Origin: Knoxdaviesia capensis
Lineage: Eukaryota; Ascomycota; Sordariomycetes; Microascales; Gondwanamycetaceae
NCBI GenBank assembly: GCA_001510575.1
Contig: LNGK01000012.1
Location: 1,251,980-1,315,979 of the forward strand
Direction of reading: 5' to 3'
Length of the DNA stretch: 64,000 nucleotides
Part shown: positions 45,278 through 56,003 of the stretch, in pieces
Layout: every line of letters starts with the position of its first letter
Numbering within the stretch: position 1 is the first letter of the stretch
Notes under the pieces: generated by a model
Seen by the model: only the letters and a program-made list of their open reading frames with translations
The model's database searches: none
Told to the model about the DNA's origin: nothing
Position numbers and translations under genes: made by a program

Positions 45278-46561
45278 ATGCCCCGACAAGATGGCAACGA
45301 CGATGAAGACAGCAGTAACCCGGAAAAACTCCCACGGGCTCACACTGCCGCCGGAGCATCGGCAGCCAGTGCTCGTGCCCTCACGAGTCAGGCTATTGCA
45401 TTCTATTTTCGAGCACCGGTGAAGTCGTTCTTCCGAACTCGTGTCGACTACCTTGCATATGTTCGTGGAATAACTTCGCCAGGCATGTCGATAGCAGCGG
45501 AGCAGATAACACGCCCCGGTTGGTTGATCCCCGAGATCCACGCTTGGCTACGCGCAACTACGCCCGGTGTTCTCGTAGCTGCAGTGCAACAAAACGGATG
45601 GAGAGTGATTCCGGATCAGCTTGTCCCGCCATTGGCAGCAAACGTTGCCGTTGGAGCTGTTCTGTACACCAGCTATCTGCAGATTCTCGGCACCATTCAC
45701 CCGGGCAGTTCAAGTCACTCAAAGCGCGTTTATCCTCCCCCACAGCCATGGCAAACTTTTACATCAGGCCTACTTGCCGGTAGCATCCAGAGTGTGGTGG
45801 CTGCGCCACTAGATGCGATACAGGCGCGGTTTGACCATCGCGAACTGATGGCGCTGCATCATGGCAAACAGCCGCCAAGTATGTGGACCTTTGGCGCCGC
45901 AAAGCTACGAGAGATTGGGCTTCGGGGAATATTTGCTGGCTGGGGACTCTCCCTTGTAAAAGATAGCTTTGGGTCGGCTGTATTCTTCAGTGTGTTCGAA
46001 TATATCAAGGCCCAGGGTTATTATAGCTTCGTGAGATGGTACTATGGCTCTCTTACTCAAACAAGATTGGCTTCACTCTCTCAACAGAGCGGTAATTCTA
46101 CCGGTGGTGTCGTTGTCAGGCCCTACTACACTATCGAGCCCATGTTCCTTCTTCTCGCGGGTATGGGCGCGTCGGTTTCTCAGCAATTACTTCTTCACCC
46201 ACTCACGCATGTCCAGGTTGAACACTGGAACCACCTAGAGGACCTCGACAACAAGGCATCGAGATACAGGATCAAAGCCAGCCCCGAATACCAACCCACG
46301 AGGGATTTAAAGCGCTGGCACATGATGCGAGCCTATTACCATGCGTACCAAGAGACTTGGGCGCAGTGCCGCAGCGAAGCTGTTGGTGATGGTCGGGGGA
46401 TCCTGAGGTGGTTGTATAGAGGATTCTGGTGGAATACCATTCGTCAAGTCCCAAGTACCAGTGCCGGATTAGTGATTTTTGAACTGGTACGTCGTCGGTA
46501 CGGTTCGGCTAGTGAAGACGTTATCATATCTAGGGCAGATTACGATATTGTTCTCTCCTAA
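45278..46561 (+). CDS. Divergent mitochondrial carrier (SLC25-like) protein
   Basis: An intronless frame of 427 aa. The clearest carrier signature is in the middle: FTSGLLAGSIQSVVAAPLDAIQARF, containing the P-x-D/E-x-x-K/R motif (PLDAIQAR), followed by LREIGLRGIFAGWGLSLVKD and SAVFFSVFEYIKAQGYY. A second, degenerate repeat is ASVSQQLLLHPLTHVQVEH, and a third element is LRWLYRGFWWNTIRQVPSTS. The N-terminal 100 residues are charged and atypical (MPRQDGNDDEDSSNPEK). Such divergent carriers are placed in the inner or outer mitochondrial membrane; the substrate cannot be inferred. The family call is good though only one of three signature motifs is canonical. Confidence 0.82.
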   Translation: MPRQDGNDDEDSSNPEKLPRAHTAAGASAASARALTSQAIAFYFRAPVKSFFRTRVDYLAYVRGITSPGMSIAAEQITRPGWLIPEIHAWLRATTPGVLVAAVQQNGWRVIPDQLVPPLAANVAVGAVLYTSYLQILGTIHPGSSSHSKRVYPPPQPWQTFTSGLLAGSIQSVVAAPLDAIQARFDHRELMALHHGKQPPSMWTFGAAKLREIGLRGIFAGWGLSLVKDSFGSAVFFSVFEYIKAQGYYSFVRWYYGSLTQTRLASLSQQSGNSTGGVVVRPYYTIEPMFLLLAGMGASVSQQLLLHPLTHVQVEHWNHLEDLDNKASRYRIKASPEYQPTRDLKRWHMMRAYYHAYQETWAQCRSEAVGDGRGILRWLYRGFWWNTIRQVPSTSAGLVIFELVRRRYGSASEDVIISRADYDIVLS

Positions 46562-46784
46562 GCAACTAATATCATGGACTCGTTCAAGAAGAAACGGGTC
46601 TAATGCAATTCAAGACCAAATTATCGCCTATACGCTAGGCTCCCAATTATCTAAACAGGTGTTTACAAAATTCACATGTATAACTTTGTATGCTAAGAGA
46701 AAACAGAGGTGCATAAACTGATTAGGGCTGGAACCAGGTGAAGAAAAAGCGAAATTTTGCCAACAACCCCCATACCCTTCCTTT
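46562..46784. other. Convergent 3' spacer, carrier / Clr5 gene
   Basis: 223 bp of 3' UTR-like sequence, no other feature. Confidence 0.5.
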
Positions 46785-48493
46785 CTATGCTGTGCAGTCC
46801 GATACCCTGCTCGTCCGCGATATGACCGATCTTGATTCCCTCAATTTGTCGGCGATGTGTTTTGTTGAAGCAGCGTCATCGCCGAAACGCGATCTCGACA
46901 CATCTAGTGCAACCTCGAGGTAAAAGGCCTCTCGGTGATAGTCTCCACTAATTCGGTACAGATCGGCTAGGTCCTCATTTGCGTAAACTCGAATCTTGGT
47001 ATCAAGCAAGCCGGGATCGCAGGCCAGAATGCGATGGCATACTCGAATGGCAAATTGAATACGGTCCTGGTCTCTCAGGACTTGAACAAGGGCGCGCAAG
47101 GCGAAAGGTAAATAACCGATGGATGATTTAGCGTTCTCAAATCGAGAGACGAGATCCTCAGCTGTGGCTTCGGCAGCTACATAGTTGCGATTCCTCCGTT
47201 GGCACTGGACAAGTGCCAAAAAAGCCTGACATGTTTCAGGATGGTTGGTACCCAATTGCCGGTCGAAGAAGTCTCGCATCAAACCCAATCCTCTCTCAGC
47301 AGTCCAACCCGCAATGTCATCATCCTGGGCATAACGAGAGGCGATAAGAGAAACGGGGTGATGTTTCCCAAGTTTGATGATGGATTGTCCTGCAAATAAG
47401 CGCAAAAGCTCGCGCCTCAGCTCAGGCATATCGCGAATGTAATTTGGCGAGAATACCTCAAGCATCTGGCTGATCATATGAGGCGAGTGGGCCATAACTA
47501 CCTCTCCAAAACTCTCGCATACATGATGCAGGGCAGGCCAGCCCATAGATGGAGACCCGATTTTGAGAAGGTAGATAGCTGTTTTGAGGTTATGCCAAAA
47601 GTTTTCCATTGGCCTTTGTGCGGGTGCATATCGGACGGCTTGATTGCGTGCTCCGGTGACAGAATTAGATGGCAAAGTTTCACCTGCTGTGGAAACAAAC
47701 TGGTGCATGTAGCTTGTGGTGAAGTGAAGAATGGCCTCACCATCTGTAACACGACTTAGGGATGAGTTGTTGGAGAGAGAGCCGAGAGTGACGGGGGAAT
47801 CCGGGGTCGATGTTTTGATAGATACCAGAGTAGTTGTGGGTGTCTTTCCAGAATGCGACGGAGATTTGGGGTCCATTGATAATTCGGGAGAACTCCTCGG
47901 CGATAGCTTCAGACTCCGTTTTTCGTCGTTGAGAGTTGGAGAGGATTTGGGGCTCGTCATGACACGGGATTCGATTGCTTCTTGCGCCTCGTCGATAACC
48001 GATGCAGGTGGTGAGATGCTTTCCGAAATATATTCTGTATCCGAGTCGTCCGATGCTGCACTTCGAGAGGATGGGTTGGTAGATATCCGTCGCTTGGCCC
48101 GGGCTTTTGTTTTGCAGTGACGGAGGATGCGATGCAGCTTGATTTGCTGTCCGTTATATTTCAGTGCCGACAAGTCAGCACCATCGTTCTGAGCCCGTTC
48201 AATGTCTGCCGCGATGGCGTCTTTCTCATACGACTTGTAGTATTTCTTGAAGCCCCATTTTGCGATCCGAATCGTGTACATTCTCGCGCTGTACAACAAA
48301 GCCAACACATTAGAGACTGCGCATAGATATATCCACATGGGCAGATAGAGGAAAATACAAACGTTGCCTTGAATCCAAAATCTGAGGACATTATGCTTTG
48401 GACTTCTCGTAGTGTTTTGTTTTCGACAAGATAGAGCCGCATTATGTCTAAGCGATGGCGTTCCCATTCGCTTGCTGATGTTGGGTAAGACAT
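46785..48493 (-). CDS. Clr5-domain protein
   Basis: Minus-strand exons 48493-48363 and 48288-46785 (544 aa). The 74-bp intron (GTTTGT...CTAAT...TACAG, phase 2) interrupts the Clr5 domain and splicing restores SDFGFKAT-ARMYTIRIAKWG. The Clr5 domain spans about residues 8-62 (WERHRLDIMRLYLVENKTL). A Ser-rich linker (about 100-210) follows. The C-terminal part (about 240-540) is helical, with tetratricopeptide-like composition (CQAFLALVQCQRRNRNYVAA; RIQFAIRVCHRILACDPGLL; ANEDLADLYRISGDYHREAF). Clr5 proteins are fungus-specific; S. pombe Clr5 is a silencing factor, and many homologues are considered transcription regulators. It is not associated with any cluster here, and lies about 3.3 kb from the silenced repeat island, which is probably coincidence. 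Confidence 0.88.
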
Positions 48494-49731
48494 GTTGAAA
48501 AGGATGGCCGTGAACTTGCTGGAGAATGGAAAATGTTTATGTCAAAACGAAATAAACAAGAACACTAACGTAACGAAGGGTTGAGGCGACGCGTTTGTTG
48601 CACACGAATGTTGATGCTGTGACGGGAACCCATGCATATAGGGTTGTAGTATATGCGCACGGTATGGTGCCCGAAGACACAATACAGGTAGAGAGAGAAG
48701 CGACTGGACAATAAACCCGAAGGATAACTATGTATATATATCCTGTGTATGAGTGAGGCTGCTAGAAATATCGATTCTGTTTGGCCTTTTAGTAATATCG
48801 GGGTTCAACTTCCCTTCCCCTGGGTTAGGAACTTCCGAAATATAGCTAGAGAAATGGCGAAGATGGTGATTCGAGGGGAATAAACTGAGTATAGGATAGA
48901 GGGAAGCTGTATCGGGAGGCGAGCCCACATCAACTTGTATGTTGTATCGTAGACAGACATATCACATGTATCTTAAGAGTGGTAGACTGTGGCTGATGAT
49001 GAATAGGATTCTGCTTATTACTCTCGCTCGTAATAGAACGTTACATGTCACCTTTGGGTGCCACTGAACTTTTGAATCAAAAGAGGTAAATTTCCTGTGC
49101 CTCAAATTTTCGGGTAAGCCCGAACTAACTACAGTATAGGTAAGGGTAGCATGAGGTATCGCTATTGCACTGGTATTGATAAACATTTACATAGTGTACC
49201 GGAAAAACTTTGTTCCTATAGTGCGAGTACTGTTACAGTGCCATGAACAGGTATCGTGACTTGAGATTCCCCTCAGTACAGTACGTTTCTTCTTCCAGGT
49301 CAAGTCAAAGTCAAGATACCTACCTACTGTATGTACCTAAATGAAAGTCCCTAGAGAACATATGGATGTACTGCATGTATGCCCCCGCACACGCCAAGAT
49401 TTCTGTTTCCCTAAGAAGATTTTCAGTCTCAGCTTCTCACAAACAGCCCCCCTTGATTTGTTATCACATTTGGGCAGGGCAGGCTCATTACCCCGCTGAC
49501 TGCAACGCCCCCTGCCCTGTATAACTAGGCATACACAGCCACAGAGGGAAGAACGAAAAAGGCCAAAAGTTCAAAATCTTCAGCTCGCCAGGAACCACCT
49601 GTATACCTAAATAGCAGCACGCCAAAAGTTACATGTATTCCGGCATCCCAGGTTCTTGTCAGGCTATCAAATCCATTTTTCTTTGGTACGGGTGCGGAAA
49701 CGTGTTGGGCCGTCGATCAAAATCTAGGAGG
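48494..49731. other. Spacer with scattered TACTGTA/TACAGTA motifs
   Basis: 1.2 kb between the Clr5 gene start and the DUF1996 3' end. No gene is supported. Between about 49130 and 49340 there are several short TACAGTA/TACTGTA and TACCTACC motifs similar to those in other spacers of this window. Confidence 0.55.
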
Positions 49732-51276
49732 CTAGTATATCATACCGCCGGGAAGCTCATTCAGCCCTAGAGACACAAAATGTTAGTTGCCTGCGACTGT
49801 ATGAAGTAGCCCAGATACAAGGGGATAACTCACATCCATCTGTATCTTCCGTCACGGTTTTCGGGATTTTGCAAGCATTTGCAGCAGACACCTCCTGGGT
49901 CAGCAGTCCTGTGCAGGATGCCCCAAAGCAACCATTGTCCATAGCGCGCTGTAGAGAATCCCCCTTCCAGCCAAAAACGTAGTCTCCGTGTTGGCCATAT
50001 CCGGACCCATCTCCCATGCTGAGGAAAAAGGGCTGTTCGCCATTCTCAGGCCATTCAGACACGTCGTTGAATTCTGTTGTATCCCAGATTATCTAATCGC
50101 GTCGAGAAAGCAAGAGTTAGCTCCAAAACAGCCACTACCTCTAACAAGCACACTACTGTACGTGGCACCTACTTCAAGCATGAGCTGGGGAATTGTAACT
50201 GGATGGCTTGCCGGGCAAGTCCCGCGCCCAGTGAATGTGGCTGGCCCAGAAACTGGATATGCGACATGATCCTTGTGATTAGGGCTATCCAGGTTTTGGC
50301 CATCCCAGCATCTGGTTAAAAGCAGAACCAGCCCGCCGTCAGTTAAAATCAGTAACAAATGCCAGAGTAGGGGAGGGTCCGTACGTTGGAAATTGAACAT
50401 TCGATCTAATTCCTCCCGGGCACGGAGCACTGGGAAGTTCTTCGGTATCAAGCCTAGAGAGTTTCAATGTCAGATCTATAAGCGTTACACATCCCATCGG
50501 TTTACTGACCTGGGGTCTCCACATGGACCGGCGTTATCGCCTCCATGATTTGGGCCCGTGTAGCATCTAAAACACGTCTGAGATTTCATCCCAGTTCCGA
50601 TTTTGTCTCGTTGTCCAGCATCTCCGACGAGCATGCGGAAGCCCTGTAAAAAGACAAATGTTAGCGCAATTCCCATGGTTATACGCCGAGGGGGTGGGGT
50701 GCCTTACAGGCTTGAATGCTGTAACCACTCTCGACCCGGGGGAAGCGTAATAGACAGTCATTCCACCGTCAGTCTCGGTGGTGAACTTGTCACTGAATAG
50801 CAAACTGTAAAGATTGAAACATGGATGTGTTAACAGTTCAGCAGAACCAATGGCGGTATCGTGGCTATGATATCGTGTGCAAGGACTATTGGGGACGGTC
50901 CTTACCGATTTGGCACTTGCTTGACGCGTTTGTAGGTTCCATTTCTGGCTCGGAAGTACATATTGGCAGTCCAGTAATTAGACAGGTCTTCTGTGAAGCT
51001 GCAAGTCGTGCAAGTGGCGAGTTCCGAGATATCTGAGACGGGCATGGACGAATTGAATGCATTTCCACCAACAATTTGGTGAATATGAGTAGACGGAACC
51101 GAGCCGGGATTCACAAGGGGATCCAATCTCTCGACCACAATTTGAGAGCAACCGAACCGTAGCATCGCTGCTCGACCGCCGCCGCCGCCAGCACCCCCGA
51201 AGCCACCTCCAAATTGTGGGGTTGGTGCCGGAGCTGCGGTAGCGAGGCCGGCGAAGAAAAGGGACCAATGGACCAT
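49732..51276 (-). CDS. Secreted DUF1996 protein, seven exons
   Basis: Minus-strand exons 51276-50906, 50804-50708, 50643-50510, 50453-50385, 50311-50173, 50092-49834 and 49766-49732 (367 aa). Six introns of 56-101 bp all have GT...AG ends and compatible phases. The ATG at 51276 starts a signal peptide (MVHWSLFFAGLATAAPA) and is preferred over the in-frame ATG at 51360. A Gly-rich stretch follows, then the DUF1996 marks: STHIHQIVGGNAF, FRMLVGDAGQRD, CPGGIRSNVQFPT-CWDGQNLDSPNHK-DHVAYP and GYGQHGDYVFGWKGDSLQRA. Many paired Cys suggest disulfides outside the cell. The last exon codes only WLNELPGGMIY. The family is common in fungal secretomes, and no activity is established that I can name with confidence. 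The model is unusually well supported by continuous family motifs across every splice. Confidence 0.92.
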
Positions 51277-51703
51277 TTTAAAGATGGTAAATTTTGAACA
51301 GATTTCAATGAAGAAGGATGGCGACATGGACCAAAAAAGGAAAAAGGTCTCAACGAGCAAATATGACGGGAATTGCTGATTTTTAAAGATTGATGATAGA
51401 GAGCCAGAATGGGGGCCACTGCATCAACTGCCGTTCAGTCTATATCATCATTTTCGCCCAGGATATACATAACAGCCGAATGAATTTTACCGGATATAAA
51501 TGTATTAAGATGACGACGCTTGATTGAAGGTAGGCATATAACTCTTATGAATACTAAGATGATTTAGATTACTTTTCATCTTTGAACTTCATTTAGTATA
51601 TTGCATGTAAACCTCTTATACGAATAATTTAGACCTGCTCGCCTTGAATGGGTAGCCACTTGGCCGACACTTGATTGCTTCGGCATGTAAATTAAACGCA
51701 CCT
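51277..51703. promoter_or_regulatory. Promoter of the DUF1996 gene and tRNA 5' flank
   Basis: 427 bp. The proximal 100 bp before the DUF1996 ATG are its leader; the rest is AT-rich. Normal CpA and TpG are present here, so the mutated island has not yet begun. Confidence 0.5.
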
Positions 51704-51811
51704 GGCAAGGTGGCCGAGCGGTTAAGGCGTTAGACTCAAGATACCTTTATCTTCCCGTTTGGGCGACTTCTAATGTGGAAACACTCGTGGGTTCGAATCC
51801 CACCCTTGTCA
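51704..51811 (+). tRNA. tRNA-Leu (anticodon CAA) with a 27-nt intron
   Basis: The acceptor stem GGCAAGG pairs with CCTTGTC (one G-U), discriminator A at 51811. The D arm region is TGGCCGAGCGGTTAAGGC (A-box-like). The anticodon stem TTAGA (51730-51734) pairs with TCTAA (51769-51773), and the anticodon CAA is at 51737-51739. An intron of about 27 nt (about 51741-51767) follows the base after the anticodon, the usual place. The variable arm is long (class II), and the T arm GTGGG-TTCGAAT-CCCAC has a perfect B box. tRNA-Leu(CAA) genes commonly contain introns in fungi. The mutated repeat island starts immediately downstream. Confidence 0.95.
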
Positions 51812-52061
51812 GTAAGATATTTTAATTAATATTATTTAAGATTTTAATATAAGAGTTATATAGGAAATAGCGGTATATAAGAAATAGCGGCTAAATATTT
51901 TATAATACTTAAATTTATAAATAGTATTTAATAGCGTAAGGGGTATAAAAAAAGTATATATTAGTATTTAAAAGTATCTTTTTATTATTCTTATCGCTTA
52001 TCTTTAATTTTAAATATAAGCCTTAAAGTACTTTTTTTAATTAAAGTAAAAATTCTTCTTT

Positions 52062-52136
52062 TATAATTCCCTAGTTATATAGTTTAAAAGACTAATAAAT
52101 AAGTTATAATTATAAGGCACGTATAAAGAAATATAT
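52062..52136 (-). mobile_element. LTR fragment, minus orientation, 75 bp
   Basis: Matches the first 75 bp of the 283-bp LTR (as read in the solo copy at 57332), mutated in the RIP manner, cut off by the next fragment. Confidence 0.75.
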
Positions 52137-52354
52137 ATATAATTCCTAGTTATATAATTTAAAAGATTAATAAATAAGTTATAATTATAAGGTACGTATA
52201 GAGAAATATATAAAAAGGGAAGCTTAAATTTTTTCTATCTTAAGATATTTCCTATAAAAGCGCGGTAGATATCTACCTTTTATAGGTCTTTTACTAGCTC
52301 TTTAAGGTATTTATATATATATAGATATATACTTAAATACTTACTATTAAGTAG
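52137..52354 (-). mobile_element. LTR fragment, minus orientation, about 218 bp
   Basis: Collinear with the first about 220 bp of the 283-bp LTR and interrupted by a + oriented copy. With the following + copy it forms a large imperfect palindrome. Confidence 0.8.
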
Positions 52355-52511
52355 TATAGATCCCTAATAGGTTAGAGTATATTATAATCACGTATAAACG
52401 TATACTAATATACGTAGATACTACCTAGCGGTAAGTATTTAGGTATATATCTATATATATATAAATACCTTAAAGAGCTAGTAAAAGACCTATAAAAAGT
52501 AGATATCTACC
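52355..52511 (+). mobile_element. LTR fragment, plus orientation, 157 bp
   Basis: Begins with the TATAGATCC end of the LTR (a mutated TGTGGATCC) and is cut at GATATCTACC by the next complete LTR. Confidence 0.8.
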
Positions 52512-52794
52512 TATAGATCCCTAATAGGTCAGAGTATATTGCAATTACGTATAAACGTATACTAATATACGTAGATACTACCTAGCGGTAAGTATTTAGG
52601 TATATATCTATATATATATAAATACCTTAAAGAGCTAGTAAAAGACCTATAAAAAGTAGATATCTACCGCGCTTTTATAAGAAATATCTTAAGATAGAAA
52701 AAATTTAAGCTTCCCTTTATATATATTTCTCTATACGTATCTTATAATTATAACTTATTTATTAGTCTTTTAGACTATATATCTAGGAATTATA
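52512..52794 (+). mobile_element. Complete 283-bp LTR (copy 1), RIP-mutated
   Basis: Runs from TATAGATCC to GGAATTATA, exactly 283 bp, the same length as copies 2 and 3 and the unmutated solo LTR. Differences are transitions. It is followed by the leader shared by all three + copies. Confidence 0.88.
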
Positions 52795-53369
52795 AAAAAT
52801 TATTTTTTTATAAGCGTAATACTTATACTATTAATCTCTTATTAACCTTCCTTTAAAGCCTAACCGTCGTAATTAACTACCTTTCCTCTAGGTTCGAGTC
52901 CTAATCGATACGTAATCGACCGATATCTCGACTTTCCTTTCTTTTAATTTAGAATTTACTTCTACTAATAGCTTTACTACTTTCCGCCGCGGTAAACTAT
53001 AAATTACCTTTCTTTTATAAAAACCCTTTTCTATTTAACCTCCTTTTAATAACGAAAGTACGTTAAATAAATATCTTTTATTTTCCTTCTTTTAATTCTA
53101 TCCTTACTAAACTAATAGCTAATTAACTACTATTACTCTAGTAAAATACTAAATTACCCTACCTTTACTAACGTTTTATACGCCTCCCGCGTGCCTTTCC
53201 TATACCTCCTAAGCTATCGGATACTACTAATAGGTTCGAGTCCTATTACTAAATATTTAATAGCTAATCCCTCTAAATCCCTTTATTTCTATTTATTTCT
53301 ATAACTTTTCCTTTATTTTTACGATATTTCTATTTATTCTACGACTTTACTTATTTATTTCTACGACTT
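52795..53369 (+). mobile_element. Internal leader of retroelement copy 1, truncated
   Basis: 575 bp of the leader that also follows LTRs 2 and 3; broken where LTR 2 begins, consistent with element 2 having inserted into element 1. Two TTCGAGT hairpin motifs (about 52888 and 53235) resemble tRNA T-arms/B boxes. Confidence 0.8.
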
Positions 53370-53652
53370 TATAGATCCCTAATAGGTTAGAGTATATTAT
53401 AATTACGTATAAACGGATACTAATATACGTGGATACTACTTAGCGGTAAGTATTTAGGTATATATCTATATATATATAAATACCTTAAAGAGCTAGTAAA
53501 AGACCTATAAAAGGTAGATATCTACCGCGCTTTTATAAGAAATATCTTAAGATAGAAAAAATTTAAGCTTCCCTTTATATATATTTCTCTATACGTACCT
53601 TATAATTATAACTTATTTATTAGTCCTTTAGACTATATATCTAGGAATTATA
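53370..53652 (+). mobile_element. Complete 283-bp LTR (copy 2), RIP-mutated
   Basis: Same ends and exact length as copy 1. It interrupts the leader of copy 1 in the middle of a CTACGACTTT run. Confidence 0.88.
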
Positions 53653-55510
53653 AAAAATTAATTTTTTATAAGCGTAATACTTATATTATTAATCTCTTAT
53701 TAACCTTCCTTTAAAGCCTAACTATCGTAATCGACTACCTTTCCTCTAGGTTTAAGTCCTAATCGATACGTAATTAACTAATATCTTAACTTTCCTTTCT
53801 TTTAATTTAGAATTTACTTCCGCTAATAGCTTTACTACTTTCCGCTATAGTAAACTACGAATTACCTTTCTTTTATAAAAACCCTTTCTATTTAACCTCC
53901 TTTTAGTAATAAAAGTACGTTAAATAAATATCTTTTATTTTCCTTCTTTTAATTCTATCCTTATTAAACTAATAGCTAATTAACTACTATTACTCTAGTA
54001 AAATACCGAATTACCCTACCTTTACTAACGTTTTACACGCCTCCTATATACCTTTCCTATATCTCCTAAGCTATTAGATACTACTAATAGGTTCGAGTCC
54101 TATTACTAAATATTTAATAGCTAATCCCTCTATTTCTATTTATTTCTATAACTTTTCCTTTATTTTTATAATATTTCTATTTATTTTATAACTTTACTTA
54201 TTTATTTCTTTAACTTTTTCTAGTTATTTCTAAGACTCCTACTATTCTAATAACTAACGTCTTAATATTTTTACTATTTTCGATTATTTTCTACTACCTC
54301 CGTTTATAGACTTCCTTTATTACCTATTCTCTTATTCTATTTAATTTTAATTACTAATCCGCTTCTTATTCTAAGACTAACCCGCTTTTATACCCCCTTT
54401 ATACCCCGTTTATATACTAATAGTCTTATTTCTTATCTTACTAACCCTATTTCTTTTCTAATAGTTATCTTTTCTATTACTCTTTCCCCTTATTATTAAC
54501 CCTATAAATCTAGATTATCTAACTATTTATAACTATTACGCCCTAGTTTTCCCTATTTATTCCCTTTCGCTCCTACTTACTATCGGTTTATATCCCTAAC
54601 CCCCTATTTCCTAGCGAGCCTAGACTACTAATATCCGCTTTTATATTAAATATTAGATAAAGAATAACGTATTTTACGTAAAAGAAATAAAAGTATTACT
54701 TATAACCTTAAAGCCTTAAGTAAAGTAAGCGCTATAACTAACTTATAAACTAATAAGTTACTAGTTAAGGAGCTATAACCCCCTACGGAAGTAACCCCTA
54801 TTATATATAATCGTTAGATAATAATAGGATAAGGGAAAGGAAAGGCTATAGATAACGGGATAAATATTCTACTAGTATAGCTATTAAGTAGTCTACCGCC
54901 TTAATATACTAAGTCTATTACGATTAAGGAATTAAAGTAAATAATAAAAACGCTACTTACGGACTATATAGTATCTAACTTTAATAAATAAGCGAGAGAG
55001 AAAGAGCGTACCGATAATATAAATACTATTATTAGTACGATAATAGAAAAGCTTCTAGAAAAGCTAATAGACGCTATAAGTTATAGTAACTTACTAGCTA
55101 TAGCTATAGCTACCTTATCCTCTTTTCCTACTCCCTCGCTATTATTAGCTAGTCTATAAATAATAGGACTACTATTACTTACCGACCTAAGTAGAAAGAG
55201 CCCCCTTTCTAGCGTAACTATAGCTAATAACCTATTATTACCTATAACTAATATCTAACTAACGAGAAACTAACCCTCGGTACTATATATTATATTATAA
55301 ATACCGAGAGGAATAGGTAATACGGTTCTAAAAAGATAATAAAGTTATATATATAGATAAGGAGTATATAATAGCGGTATATTTCTAATATTTCTTATAC
55401 TATTCTAGTAAATACCCTTATAAACGATAACCCCTAAGGTAATATTTTAAGCGAAACTATATCTAGGACCTAATAGTAAACTATTTACTAATATTAGTAT
55501 TAACGGCTTT
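53653..55510 (+). mobile_element. Internal region of retroelement copy 2, truncated
   Basis: Leader plus about 1.3 kb that parallels 56580-58150 of copy 3 (e.g. shared runs around 54240/56590 and 55120/57765). It stops at GGCTTT where a minus-oriented LTR begins. No reading frame survives. Confidence 0.8.
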
Positions 55511-55720
55511 TATAATTCCTAGATATATAGTGTAAAGGACTAATAAATAAGTTATAATTATAAGGTACGTATAGAGAAATATATATAAAGGGAAGCTTAA
55601 ATTTTTTCTATCTTAAGATGTTTCCTATAAAAGCGTAGTAGATATCTACCTTTTATAGGTCTTTTACTAGCTCTTTAAGGTATTTATATATATATAGATA
55701 TATACCTAAATACTTACCGC
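55511..55720 (-). mobile_element. LTR fragment, minus orientation, 210 bp
   Basis: The first 210 bp of the LTR in minus orientation, collinear base for base in length with the unmutated copy (57332-57541), cut where LTR copy 3 starts. With LTR 3 it makes an inverted pair. Confidence 0.85.
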
Positions 55721-56003
55721 TATGGATCCCTAATAGGTCAGAGTGCATTGTAATTACGTATAAACGTATACTAATATACGTAGATACTACCTAGCGGTAA
55801 GTATTTAGGTATATATCTATATATATATAAATACCTTAAAGAGCTAGTAAAAGACCTATAAAAGGTAGATATCTACCGCGCTTTTATAGGAAATATCTTA
55901 AGATAGAAAAAATTTAAGCTTCCCTTTATATATATTTCTCTATACGTGCCTTATAATTATAACTTATTTATTAGTCCTTTAGACTATATATCTAGGAATT
56001 ATA
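55721..56003 (+). mobile_element. Complete 283-bp LTR (copy 3), 5' LTR of the longest element
   Basis: Starts TATGGATCC, ends GGAATTATA, exactly 283 bp. Slightly less mutated at its start than copies 1 and 2. It precedes the only internal region long enough to include gag and pol. Confidence 0.88.
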
